Below, piece by piece: positions 1 through 7,266 of a stretch of 31,645 nucleotides of DNA. The stretch is from the IMG/VR virus record IMGVR_UViG_3300021376_000227, positions 1 through 31,645 of that record. One strand, written 5' to 3'. The position numbers were made by a program, and so were the translations under genes. Position 1 is the first letter of the stretch, and each line of letters starts with the position of its first letter. The DNA comes from a virus. The notes under the pieces were generated by a model. The model saw only the letters and a list, made by a program, of their open reading frames with translations, was not told the DNA's origin and searched no databases.

Positions 1-36
1 ACCTTGTAATGGGAGAGGTATGGTTCTCGTAAACAA

Positions 37-51
37 CTAAATCAAATCAAT
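37..51 (+). promoter_or_regulatory. Leader box directly before the first gene
   Basis: The 15 bases CTAAATCAAATCAAT end immediately before the ATG at 52. The same box (consensus CTAAATCNAATCAAAT) occurs at 730-745 and 1003-1018 on this strand and, with small changes, at 28421-28436 and 31042-31055 on the other strand, always just before a start codon. No clear -7 box is visible in the 36 bases before it. It supports the choice of 52 as a real start. Whether it works as DNA or as a 5' UTR is not known. Confidence 0.55.
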
Positions 52-255
52 ATGGAAATGTTCTATGACTTTTGTGGCACTTTTGACAAGCAGTTAAAAG
101 CTGACTACCGTAAATCAAAAATGAAAAAGAAGGGCGTTACCTTCTCGCAGTTTTGCGTTATCACCTTTGCCAACTTTATGGAGGAGGCAAATCAAGCACT
201 TAACATTAAACCCAAGAAAAATGGTACTCGTAAAAGCAAAATGGCTAAGGTGTAG
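52..255 (+). CDS. Hypothetical small phage protein (67 aa)
   Basis: Not recognised. The 67-residue product is strongly basic, with a Lys-rich stretch at about 16-27 (KADYRKSKMKKK) and a Lys/Arg-rich tail at about 53-66; a short hydrophobic helix could lie at about 30-43. It has no cysteine pair or nuclease motif. The start is supported by the leader box that ends one base before the ATG. The gene opens a run of very small overlapping + strand genes and its last 35 bases overlap the zinc-ribbon gene. A nucleic-acid-binding role would fit the charge but is only a guess. Confidence 0.6.
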   Translation: MEMFYDFCGTFDKQLKADYRKSKMKKKGVTFSQFCVITFANFMEEANQALNIKPKKNGTRKSKMAKV

Positions 256-379
256 GGCGTGCAAGCGCCTGTTCACGCAGACCATCTATAAGAAAAAGAA
301 AAGTAAACCCGAGTGCCCACATTGTAAAAAGATTAATTATGATAGTTCAGACCATACACGAAATCTTAAATCCGTTTGA
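221..379 (+). CDS. Small zinc-ribbon protein (52 aa)
   Basis: A 52-aa product starting at the ATG at 221; a longer reading from 167 exists but would lie almost wholly inside the preceding gene. Two CxxC knuckles are present, C11-x2-C14 (CRAC) and C32-x2-C35 (CPHC), 17 residues apart with a basic KKKK stretch between them. This spacing is typical of a four-cysteine zinc ribbon, a fold used for binding DNA, RNA or protein partners. The gene overlaps its neighbours on both sides (35 and 41 bases), which is common in compact phage early regions. Function beyond zinc binding cannot be told from sequence; small phage zinc ribbons are sometimes transcription modulators. Confidence 0.62.
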   Translation: MVLVKAKWLRCRACKRLFTQTIYKKKKSKPECPHCKKINYDSSDHTRNLKSV

Positions 380-566
380 TGTAGAGACCCCTATCGGGAC
401 AGGCACAGCCCTGTTCCTGATAGCAGGGTCAATTCACTCAAACCCTCAGTTTATCGTCCGGCTGTACAATGGAGGAGCTGTACGGACTATTGACCAAAAC
501 GACATCACCATCTATGGCAATCCAATGGACGGGCGTGGGTGGGATATTAAACCACCGCATTTATGA
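339..566 (+). CDS. Hypothetical small phage protein (75 aa)
   Basis: Not recognised. The 75-aa product has a middle part rich in beta-type residues (about 15-60) with GTGTALFLIAG and a later NDITIYGNP turn; this looks like a small SH3/barrel-like fold rather than a membrane protein, though no family can be named. The ATG at 339 lies inside the zinc-ribbon gene (41-base overlap), and the stop overlaps the next start in an ATGA arrangement at 563-566, so translation of this gene and the next is probably coupled. Confidence 0.6.
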   Translation: MIVQTIHEILNPFDVETPIGTGTALFLIAGSIHSNPQFIVRLYNGGAVRTIDQNDITIYGNPMDGRGWDIKPPHL

Positions 567-706
567 AAGAAAGATTCAATTTACTTGGCGAGTTTATGTA
601 CTTCATATTTGTCGCCATCCCTGTGTTCGTACTGACAATCTCAGCGGTGTACATAGGCTTTTTTTTCTACGACATTTATCACCTAATAAAAAAGATTAGG
701 AAATAG
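563..706 (+). CDS. Small single-helix membrane protein (47 aa)
   Basis: This 47-codon reading frame starts at the ATG at 563, sharing four bases (ATGA) with the stop of the preceding gene, and ends with TAG at 704-706. The product has a short charged N-terminus (MKERFN), a hydrophobic segment at about 12-36 (runs such as IFVAIPVFVLTISAVYIGFF) and a basic C-terminal tail (LIKKIRK), i.e. one transmembrane helix with the positive tail probably in the cytoplasm. It has no signal-peptidase site. Small membrane proteins in phage early regions can be holins, superinfection-exclusion proteins or host-membrane modulators; nothing here decides among these. Confidence 0.6.
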   Translation: MKERFNLLGEFMYFIFVAIPVFVLTISAVYIGFFFYDIYHLIKKIRK

Positions 707-719
707 TAAATCTTTATAC

Positions 720-750
720 TAATTTTGTACTAAATCTAATCAAATTAACA
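720..750 (+). promoter_or_regulatory. Bacteroidota-type promoter and leader
   Basis: TAATTTTG at 720-727 is a full match to the Bacteroidota -7 consensus TAnnTTTG. It is followed two bases later by the leader box CTAAATCTAATCAAAT (730-745) and then the ATG at 751. No good TTG -33 element is seen at the usual distance. Transcription would begin inside or just before the leader box, giving a very short 5' UTR. Confidence 0.6.
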
Positions 751-978
751 ATGAAAAAAGAAACATTTATCAACAGCGGTCGCATCACCGACCTCAAGAC
801 ATTCCTGAATTTAAGACCCAATGAAAACCTGCAGTTCGACTGCACAGACGTTGTTTTGTATGAGGGCGGACACTACATTCAAGTGCTCAAGACAGGTCAC
901 TTCTTTTATGATGGGTTCGGAGACAAGAAATTGGATAATGTAGAAGAATTTATGTGGAAAAAAATTGACATTAATTAA
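751..978 (+). CDS. Hypothetical small phage protein (75 aa)
   Basis: Not recognised. A 75-aa acidic/aromatic product with no cysteine motif or membrane helix; the N-terminal half could be a mixed alpha/beta unit and the C-terminal part (FFYDGFGDKKLDNVEEF) is charged. The start is well supported: a -7 box and the shared leader box sit directly upstream, so it is probably the first gene of its own transcript, expressed early. It is followed by another promoter-like region before the DnaA-like gene. Confidence 0.6.
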   Translation: MKKETFINSGRITDLKTFLNLRPNENLQFDCTDVVLYEGGHYIQVLKTGHFFYDGFGDKKLDNVEEFMWKKIDIN

Positions 979-1016
979 ACAAATTAACTTATCTTAGCAG
1001 ACCTAAATCGAATCAA
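965..1016 (+). promoter_or_regulatory. Probable promoter and leader of the DnaA-IV-like gene
   Basis: TTG at 965-967 lies 22 bases before TATCTTAG at 990-997, which matches TAnnTTTG except for one base. The leader box CTAAATCGAATCAAAT follows at 1003-1018 and runs into the ATG at 1017. The arrangement (-7 box, two to five bases, leader box, start) is the same as at 720-751. The -33/-7 spacing is at the long end of what is usual for this promoter class. Confidence 0.5.
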
Positions 1017-1319
1017 ATGAAAAGTGACATCTTCTATCAGTACGTGGAGAGAATCACAGAGCTGTTCAGAATCCCCAAGGAAGAGCTCTTCTCCAAATCA
1101 AAACGCAGAGACCTTGTCGATGCAAGATACTTGCTTTACTACCTATGCTACAAACGTCCGATGAGCCTGATCTATATTCAAAAGTATATGAGCGAGAATG
1201 GCTACTTCATCCGACACTCATCAATTATATATGGCATCAACACCGTCATTGAAAAAGTCAAGGAGGACAGCGACTATATGCAAGTCGTTAAGGACATCGA
1301 AAAAGCAGTCTTTATTTAA
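1017..1319 (+). CDS. Stand-alone DnaA domain IV-like helix-turn-helix protein (100 aa)
   Basis: The stretch at about residues 29-82 follows the pattern of the DNA-binding domain IV of DnaA: K-R-R-D-L-V-D-A-R-Y-L-L-Y-Y-L, then a helix ending near YIQKYM, then HSSIIYGI in the place of the DnaA signature (D/S)HTTV-x-H. In DnaA this domain reads the DnaA box. There is no AAA+ domain, so the protein cannot be a full initiator. It sits just before the recombination cassette and has its own promoter. It could be an origin-binding helper, a competitor of host DnaA, or a transcription regulator. A second protein with the same kind of domain lies at 7244-7756. The family resemblance is by eye and would need a profile search. 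Confidence 0.65.
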   Translation: MKSDIFYQYVERITELFRIPKEELFSKSKRRDLVDARYLLYYLCYKRPMSLIYIQKYMSENGYFIRHSSIIYGINTVIEKVKEDSDYMQVVKDIEKAVFI

Positions 1320-1340
1320 TCACTTCATATACCTAAAACT

Positions 1341-1961
1341 ATGGCAAACGAAAACAAATCCGTTTACGGTACGCTGTCGTCCATAAGCGTCAAGGACAAG
1401 ATCGAAAGGAAGGGAAACCTCGACTACCTGTCGTGGGCAAATGCTTGGTCAATGCTCAAGTCAAACTACCCTGATGCGCAGCGCATCGTGTACGAGAACA
1501 CTGATGGGATGAACTACTTTACTGATGGCACGAGCTGTTGGGTGAAGGTGGGCATCGTGGTGGGAGGCATCGAGCACATCGACTACCTGCCTATTATGGA
1601 CTTCAAGAACAATTCAATTCCTCTCGCAAAGCTCACGTCTACTGACGTGACCAAAGCAATTCAGCGAAGCACAGCCAAAGCAATTGCAATGCACGGACTC
1701 GGTCTTTCTTTGTGGACAGGCGAAGACCTGCCTGAGATGGTGACTGAATCACCAAAGAAAGCTGCTGCTGAGAAATCCTCAGCTCCTGCCGTAGGCGGTG
1801 AGTTGATCGAGCTCAAGAAGGGCACAGCTAATTGGGATGCGGTAGTGAAATATGTTCAGGCGAACAAGAAGCTCGGCATCGAGGCAATTGGGAAGCAGCT
1901 CATCCGTAAGTACAAAATCTCTCCTGCACTTAAAAAAGAAATCGCTGAGCTATGCAAGTAA
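1341..1961 (+). CDS. Single-strand annealing recombinase, DUF1071/Sak-type
   Basis: The N-terminal 135 residues fit the DUF1071 (Sak3-like) family of phage single-strand annealing proteins: the opening KGNLDYLSWANAWSML, the central VGGIEHIDYLPIMD, and the conserved block TSTDVTKAIQRSTAKAIAMHGLGLSLW with E-D-L-P just after it. These proteins anneal complementary single strands and promote phage recombination and repair together with a partner exonuclease. The C-terminal part (about 140-206) is a Lys/Ala linker followed by a helical unit. The stop overlaps the start of the exonuclease gene by 10 bases, the expected pairing of annealing protein and exonuclease. Confidence 0.82.
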   Translation: MANENKSVYGTLSSISVKDKIERKGNLDYLSWANAWSMLKSNYPDAQRIVYENTDGMNYFTDGTSCWVKVGIVVGGIEHIDYLPIMDFKNNSIPLAKLTSTDVTKAIQRSTAKAIAMHGLGLSLWTGEDLPEMVTESPKKAAAEKSSAPAVGGELIELKKGTANWDAVVKYVQANKKLGIEAIGKQLIRKYKISPALKKEIAELCK

Positions 1962-2683
1962 TCAACCAACTAAGAGACGACCACGAGTACTATCGTGGCG
2001 TGGGTAAAAACTACTTATCCAATTCAGACATCGAGTCACTACTCACCAACCCTAAAGCTTTCCGTCAAGACAGAGGGGACAACAAGAGCTTTGCCGAAGG
2101 CAGGCTCTTTCATCAACTCTTACTTGAGCCTGAGAAGGTAGACAAGGTGACGAGCGTAGACGTGAGCAGTCGCAACACCAAAGAGTATAAGAAATTCGTG
2201 GAAGAAAGTGGGCTTGACTTCGCACTACTGACCAAGGAGGTGGAGGAAATCCATAACCTTGTGGCTGTAATCAAATCGAACATTGCTTTCTACGATGACA
2301 TCTACTCAGATGGCAACACCTACGAAGAGCCTGCAATCGGAACCATCAAAGGAATTGAGTGGAAGGGTAAGGCTGACATCATTACAACTGACACCATCAT
2401 CGACTTAAAGACAACGTCCGACATCAACAAGTTCAAGTGGAGCGCCAAGGCATACCACTACGACTCTCAGTGCTACATCTATCAGCAGCTTTTCGGGAAG
2501 CCTCTTGTCTTTTACGTAATCGACAAGGAGACAGCGCAGCTCGGCATCTTCAGACCTACTGAGAACTTCATCAGGGGTGGAGAATTGAAAGTTGATCGGG
2601 CTATCGAGGTCTACCACAAGTACTTTGGACCCAATGCGACCGAGGATATTGACAACCATTATATTGACGAAACATTAGATTAA
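1952..2683 (+). CDS. RecE-like PD-(D/E)XK exonuclease
   Basis: The 243-aa product has the plan of the phage PDDEXK/DUF3799 (RecE/YqaJ-like) exonucleases: an N-terminal helical part with LSNSDIESLLTNP, then EGRLFHQLLLEPE (49-61) with H54, then the nuclease core with D142 (GKAD), D151-x-K153 (DLKTT) and the QxxxY motif Q173-Y177. These residues bind metal and DNA in this family. The enzyme would resect double-strand ends to give the 3' single strands used by the annealing protein encoded just upstream, with which it overlaps by 10 bases. The SSB-like gene follows after 11 bases. Length and motifs look complete. Confidence 0.85.
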   Translation: MQVINQLRDDHEYYRGVGKNYLSNSDIESLLTNPKAFRQDRGDNKSFAEGRLFHQLLLEPEKVDKVTSVDVSSRNTKEYKKFVEESGLDFALLTKEVEEIHNLVAVIKSNIAFYDDIYSDGNTYEEPAIGTIKGIEWKGKADIITTDTIIDLKTTSDINKFKWSAKAYHYDSQCYIYQQLFGKPLVFYVIDKETAQLGIFRPTENFIRGGELKVDRAIEVYHKYFGPNATEDIDNHYIDETLD

Positions 2684-2694
2684 AACCTACAATT

Positions 2695-2970
2695 ATGGCA
2701 GAAAATCAAGAAAGAATCTTTGCGGATGGCTTTATCATCAAGCGCAGAGACAATGCACCCGAGTTTGTAATCGCTAACATCAGCGTAAAAGTTGACGAGG
2801 CTATTTCTTTCCTACGCAAGTACGAGAAGAACGGGTGGGTAAACCTAAACGCTAAGACCGGCAGGTCCGGCAATCCCTACATCGAGCTCGATACGTTTGA
2901 GCCAAAAGGTAAGGGTGGTAGTAAACCAAAAGCAGCGGAGCCCGAAGAAGACGGGAACTTGCCCTTCTAA
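2695..2970 (+). CDS. Small SSB-like protein with acidic C-terminal tip
   Basis: The 91-aa product has a compact beta-rich N-terminal part (about 8-68; FADGFIIKRR, FVIANISVKV, NPYIELDTF), a Gly/Lys/Pro linker, and an acidic tail ending D-G-N-L-P-F. The tail resembles the DDDIPF tip by which bacterial SSB binds its partner proteins. Together with its place right after an annealing protein and an exonuclease this suggests a phage single-stranded DNA-binding protein. The core is shorter than a usual OB-fold SSB (about 110 residues), so the fold assignment is an inference. It is the last gene before a strong terminator. Confidence 0.6.
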   Translation: MAENQERIFADGFIIKRRDNAPEFVIANISVKVDEAISFLRKYEKNGWVNLNAKTGRSGNPYIELDTFEPKGKGGSKPKAAEPEEDGNLPF

Positions 2971-2980
2971 ACCAAACTAA

Positions 2981-3007
2981 AGAGGGGGTTCAGCCCCCTC
3001 TTTTTTT
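2981..3007 (+). terminator. Rho-independent terminator after the recombination cassette
   Basis: AGAGGGGG at 2981-2988 pairs with CCCCCTCT at 2994-3001 across the loop TTCAG, giving an 8-bp GC-rich stem, followed by an unbroken T tract to 3007. It begins 11 bases after the stop of the SSB-like gene. It separates the recombination cassette from the helicase operon. Confidence 0.88.
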
Positions 3008-3169
3008 CTCTAAGCTGTGTCAATTTAAGTCTTCCCCTATTCTCTATATATATATCTATATATTATTATTATTCTATAGAATACAGGTTAAAAAAAATAT
3101 TAACATAATCGACATCACGCTTTGAGTCAATGAGTTACACGACATATTATCGACACAACCTAAACATTT
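3008..3169 (+). other. AT-rich non-coding gap; candidate origin and promoter region
   Basis: No gene is seen here. It holds an alternating TA run at about 3043-3068, a 12-bp perfect palindrome ATTCTATAGAAT at 3071-3082, and an A-tract at about 3090-3097. A weak promoter can be drawn as TTTG (3121-3124), 20 bases, TATTATCG (3145-3152). Such an easily melted stretch directly before the primase-helicase gene is a reasonable replication origin candidate. No clear array of DnaA boxes or iterons was found, so the origin idea is an inference. Confidence 0.4.
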
Positions 3170-5578
3170 ATGACATCACAAGTAACCATATTCCAAAACA
3201 TTAAGGAGACGAGCACACCCTTTCACAGGGAGGTGAGCATAATCCTTGAGCGTATCAAAGATGGAGCAACCAAGGAGCTTGTCAAGAAGATTCGTGCAGA
3301 GAAGCGTAAGGCTGAGCGCAACGAGCTGAAGAAGCAACTGCCTGCCATCTGTTTCAGCGGTACGTTTAACAAGCGTGCAGACACTGCACTGATTGAGCAC
3401 AGCGGTCTCATCTGCCTTGACTTCGATGGGTACGATAAGCAGAAACTATTATTGAACGACAAGGAGACCTTGAGTAAGAATAAGTACGTCTATTCTGTGT
3501 TCATTTCCCCGTCAGGGAGCGGACTAAAGGTGCTCGTTAAGATACCTGCAGATGCAGAGAACCATCAGAATTACTTTAATAGCTTAGAAAAGCACTTTAA
3601 TTCGCCTTATTTCGATAAAACGAGTAAGAACATTAGTCGAGTGTGTTACGAGTCCTATGACCCTCTAATACACGTTAACGAGAACTCTTCGATATGGGAC
3701 ACCATCGAAGAGCCTGAGTACACAGAGGTGAATAAGCTAAGAGACCAAGCAACCATCCCGATCACGGACGAAAACAAGATAGTGGAGATACTTGTCAAGT
3801 GGTGGCAGAAGAAATACCCGATGACCGAGGGGCAGCGTAATCAGAACTGCTACGTCCTTGCGATGGCGTTCAATGACTTCGGGATAAATAAGAGTCTTGC
3901 CGGCTACGTCCTAAATCAATACGCAACGGCTGATTTTAGCCTGAAGGAGATTCAAAGGACCATCGACTCAGCTTATCAGAACACAGCTAACTTCGGGACT
4001 AAGTACTACGAGGACGAGGAGAGAGTAAACCAAATCAAAGCAAAGCTGAGACGTGGTGTCTCAAAAAAAGAGGTGCGCCTCCAACTGCAGGACTCCAATT
4101 TGGATGGCGACACGATCGAAGCGGTACTTGCAAAGGTCGAGGAGGAGAACTCAAAGCAGACCTTTTGGACCAAGAACGACAAAGGGGTCATCAAGATAGT
4201 ACACATTCTCTTTAAGCAATTCCTCGAGGACTCAGGATTCTACAAGTACTGTCCCGAGGGTGGGAAGAACTACGTGTTCGTGAAGGTAACCAACAACCTT
4301 ATCGACCATACCTCAGAGAAAGAGATAAAAGACTTTATCCTAAACCACTTGCTTGAGCTTGACGACATAATGGTGTATAACTATTTTGCCGACAACACAC
4401 GCTTCTTTAAGGAAGAGTTCCTATCAATGCTATCTACTATTGACATCTACTTTATTGAGGATACCAAAGAGGCAGCCTATCTGTACTACAAGAACTGCGC
4501 AGTGAAGATAACAAGCGAAGGCATAACATCAATTGACTACCTTGACTTAGGTGGGTATGTATGGAAGGACCACGTTATTGATCGCAACTTCAGTATGTGT
4601 AAGGTAACATCAAGGTGTGACTACCGTCAGTTTATCCGCAACATCTGCGGTAATGATAACAGCAGGGTGTCATCAATGGAGAGCACAATTGGATTCCTAC
4701 TGCACGGATACAAGAACCTTAGCTTTTGTCCTGCAGCCATCCTGAATGACGAGGTCATCAGCGACAACCCTGAAGGGGGTACAGGTAAAGGATTATTTAT
4801 GAACGCCCTCAGCAATATGAAAAAGGTGGTAACAATTGACGGTAAGAGCTTCACCTTTGAGCGGAGTTTCGCTTATCAATTGGTGAGTGCCGATACGCAG
4901 ATACTCGTGTTTGATGATGTGAAAAAACACTTTGACTTCGAGAGACTCTTCAGTGTAGTAACCGAAGGGTTAACCCTTGAGAAAAAGAATAAGGATGCGA
5001 TTAAGATTCCGTTCAGTAAATCACCGAAGATTGCTATCACTACCAACTACGCCATCAAGGGCTCCGGTAATAGCTTTGCCCGTAGGAAATGGGAGCTTGA
5101 GTTGCATCAATACTATTCCAAGGCATACACTCCACTCGATGAGTTTGGTAAATTAATGTTCGGGGATTGGAACGATGATGATTGGTGTGAGTTTGACAAC
5201 TATATGATTGGGTGTCTAAAGAGTTACCTCGACACAGGACTTGTGAAGAGTAGGTTTGTAAACCTTAAGATTCGTCAGCTATCAGCAGAGACAGCACACG
5301 ACTTTATTGAATGGTGTGGATTAGTGGATGGGCAGCAGCGTAACACCTCACTCGAAACTGATGTAAGGCTGTATAAGAATGACCTATACCACGACTTCAT
5401 TAACGAGTATCCTGACTACGGACCAAAGGCAAAGATGACTATCAGTAGAACAAGGTTCTATAAATGGCTTGTGTCTTATGCTTTGTATAAGGAGGGAGTA
5501 ACGCCTGAAGAGGGTCGTGATCTAAATGGAAGATGGATTATTATTCACAAGAAAAAAGAAAAAGATGGAGATAGTTGA
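3170..5578 (+). CDS. Primase-helicase (BT4734/VirE-N-type primase domain with SF3-like ATPase)
   Basis: The 802-aa product fuses two modules. The N-terminal 180 residues look like the BT4734/VirE-N primase-type domain common in Bacteroidota elements: ICLDFDG (81-87, the metal-binding D-x-D), SPSGSGLK (113-120) and ISRVCYESYDP (155-165). The C-terminal module is a ring-helicase ATPase: Walker A PEGGTGKG (534-541), Walker B ILVFDDV (578-584), and a sensor-like strand IAITTN (621-626), followed by an Arg pair in FARRKWELEL that may give the arginine finger. It would make primers and unwind the fork. The middle (about 200-480) contains helical and winged-helix-like segments. The gene starts after the AT-rich gap and its end overlaps the SF2 helicase start. 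Confidence 0.82.
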   Translation: MTSQVTIFQNIKETSTPFHREVSIILERIKDGATKELVKKIRAEKRKAERNELKKQLPAICFSGTFNKRADTALIEHSGLICLDFDGYDKQKLLLNDKETLSKNKYVYSVFISPSGSGLKVLVKIPADAENHQNYFNSLEKHFNSPYFDKTSKNISRVCYESYDPLIHVNENSSIWDTIEEPEYTEVNKLRDQATIPITDENKIVEILVKWWQKKYPMTEGQRNQNCYVLAMAFNDFGINKSLAGYVLNQYATADFSLKEIQRTIDSAYQNTANFGTKYYEDEERVNQIKAKLRRGVSKKEVRLQLQDSNLDGDTIEAVLAKVEEENSKQTFWTKNDKGVIKIVHILFKQFLEDSGFYKYCPEGGKNYVFVKVTNNLIDHTSEKEIKDFILNHLLELDDIMVYNYFADNTRFFKEEFLSMLSTIDIYFIEDTKEAAYLYYKNCAVKITSEGITSIDYLDLGGYVWKDHVIDRNFSMCKVTSRCDYRQFIRNICGNDNSRVSSMESTIGFLLHGYKNLSFCPAAILNDEVISDNPEGGTGKGLFMNALSNMKKVVTIDGKSFTFERSFAYQLVSADTQILVFDDVKKHFDFERLFSVVTEGLTLEKKNKDAIKIPFSKSPKIAITTNYAIKGSGNSFARRKWELELHQYYSKAYTPLDEFGKLMFGDWNDDDWCEFDNYMIGCLKSYLDTGLVKSRFVNLKIRQLSAETAHDFIEWCGLVDGQQRNTSLETDVRLYKNDLYHDFINEYPDYGPKAKMTISRTRFYKWLVSYALYKEGVTPEEGRDLNGRWIIIHKKKEKDGDS

Positions 5579-7046
5579 GCGTACACCTGCATATTCAGAT
5601 TACAGTATGTGGAAATACTGCGAACTATTATGCAAGGTAATGGGACAAATGAAAGAGGTGAAGACGGGGCGTGGTAAGACTATTAAGACGACATTCGTGT
5701 ATAAGTACAAGGATGCTCCGGATATTCTGCCACGCCTCCAACGTAGCCGAGACTATTACAAAAACCTACACGAAAAAGGAGGTAGCCAAGTGGAGTTTAG
5801 ACAATATCAGAAAGACATTATCGCTTCGGGGTTTACCATACTGCAGGAGCACCGCTTCTTATACCTCGCAATGGAGGTGAGAACAGGCAAGACATTAACA
5901 AGTCTCGGCATTGCCAATGAGATGAGAGTTAAGCACGTTCTGTTCATCACCAAGAAGAAAGCAATGAGTAGTATTGAGGAAGATTATGCAATGTTCAACC
6001 CATCATTTAAGATGACGGTCATCAACTACGAGAGCTTGCATCACGTAATGGATGATGAGATGTGGGACTTGATCATCCTTGATGAGGCGCACGGATTGGG
6101 AGCTTTTGCTAAACCAAGCGAGAGAGCTATAATAGTAAAGGACTTAATTGATAAATGTAGACCAATGGTGATACTGCTGAGCGGTACGCCAACGCCTGAG
6201 AGCTACTCACAGATGTATCATCAGGTCTATGGTATACCAAATAACCCGTTCAAGCATTACAAAAACTTCTACCGATTTGCTGACGACCACGTCAAGATTA
6301 AGCAGAAAAAGATTAATGGATTGTTTGTAAAGGATTACAGTCACGGAAAGGATAGTATCATTGATGCAATGAAACCATACACCGTCAACTACTCTCAAGA
6401 GGAAGCAGGGTTTGTTACTCAGGTAACAGAAGAAATACTTTATGTTACTTTGAAGGACTCAACCTACAATATGATTCAGAAGCTGCAAAGAAATAAGGTG
6501 ATTGAAGGAAAGACTGAGGTGATACTTGCTGACACACCCGTAAAACTAATGATGAAGGTCCACCAACTATGCAGTGGAACTATTAAGTTTGAGAGTGGAA
6601 ATAGTATGGTGCTTGATACCACCAAGGCAGAATACATCAAGGAATATTTTGCCGGCTGCAAGATTGGAATCTTCTACAAGTTTAAGGAAGAGTTGTCTGC
6701 CCTGCAGTCAGTATTCAAGGATGACTTGACAACTGAGCTCAGTGTCTTTGAAGACACCGATAAGAACATCGCACTGCAGATTGTGAGTGGGAGAGAGGGC
6801 ATCAGCCTACGCCAAGCTGACTATCTTGTATACTACAACATTGACTTCAGTGCTACAAGTTATTGGCAAAGCAAAGACAGAATGACCACAAAGGAACGTG
6901 CGTTCAACCACGTCTATTGGGTATTCAGCAAGAATGGTATTGAGGATGACATCTACAAAGCGGTAACTAAAAAGAAGGACTACACAGTAAATCATTTTAG
7001 GAAAGACTTTTATGACGGAACAGCAGATACAGAGCAAGCTGATTAA
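5565..7046 (+). CDS. SF2 (SNF2/DEAD-like) DNA helicase
   Basis: Read from the ATG at 5565, preceded by a purine-rich stretch; an in-frame ATG at 5526 would add 13 Lys-rich residues inside the preceding gene and is less likely. The 493-aa product has the superfamily 2 motifs: Q-rich entry EFRQYQKDII, motif I EVRTGKT (K109), motif II DEAH (173-176) and motif III SGT (206-208). The second RecA lobe contains IVSGREGISLRQADYLVYYN and a motif VI-like QSKDRMTTK. It resembles the small SNF2-like helicases of phages, used for branch migration, replication restart or fork remodelling. Its last 35 bases overlap the VRR-NUC gene, a common helicase-nuclease pairing. Confidence 0.86.
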   Translation: MEIVERTPAYSDYSMWKYCELLCKVMGQMKEVKTGRGKTIKTTFVYKYKDAPDILPRLQRSRDYYKNLHEKGGSQVEFRQYQKDIIASGFTILQEHRFLYLAMEVRTGKTLTSLGIANEMRVKHVLFITKKKAMSSIEEDYAMFNPSFKMTVINYESLHHVMDDEMWDLIILDEAHGLGAFAKPSERAIIVKDLIDKCRPMVILLSGTPTPESYSQMYHQVYGIPNNPFKHYKNFYRFADDHVKIKQKKINGLFVKDYSHGKDSIIDAMKPYTVNYSQEEAGFVTQVTEEILYVTLKDSTYNMIQKLQRNKVIEGKTEVILADTPVKLMMKVHQLCSGTIKFESGNSMVLDTTKAEYIKEYFAGCKIGIFYKFKEELSALQSVFKDDLTTELSVFEDTDKNIALQIVSGREGISLRQADYLVYYNIDFSATSYWQSKDRMTTKERAFNHVYWVFSKNGIEDDIYKAVTKKKDYTVNHFRKDFYDGTADTEQAD

Positions 7047-7266
7047 AGAGCTTGAGGATAAGGGATACTACGTGATCAAGTTGGTAAAGACCAACAAGAA
7101 TGGCATCCCCGACCTCATAGCTATCCCTAAAAATTCTGACGTAGAGTTCTTCGAGGTGAAGCAAGCCGATGGTAAGGTATCTAAATTACAAGAGTATCGA
7201 ATTAAAGAATTAAAAAAATATGGAATCAAGGCAACAGTATTTTATGGTCTCAAAAAAACCAAATGA
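7012..7266 (+). CDS. VRR-NUC domain nuclease
   Basis: The 84-aa product is a single complete VRR-NUC domain: an N-terminal helix with E3/Q-rich face, the GIPDLIA strand with catalytic D34, the E48-V-K50 motif, and Q60 in the following helix. This is the PD-(D/E)XK plan in its shortest phage form. Stand-alone phage VRR-NUC proteins are thought to act as structure-specific nucleases, e.g. on Holliday junctions or flaps. It overlaps the SF2 helicase by 35 bases and the next gene by 23, so the three are likely translated together. Confidence 0.85.
   Translation: MTEQQIQSKLIKELEDKGYYVIKLVKTNKNGIPDLIAIPKNSDVEFFEVKQADGKVSKLQEYRIKELKKYGIKATVFYGLKKTK

Noticed and set aside
5526-5564. Upstream start of the SF2 helicase at 5526
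   Set aside because: It adds 13 Lys-rich residues encoded within the preceding gene; the ATG at 5565 has a purine-rich lead and a 14-base overlap, like the other junctions of this operon.
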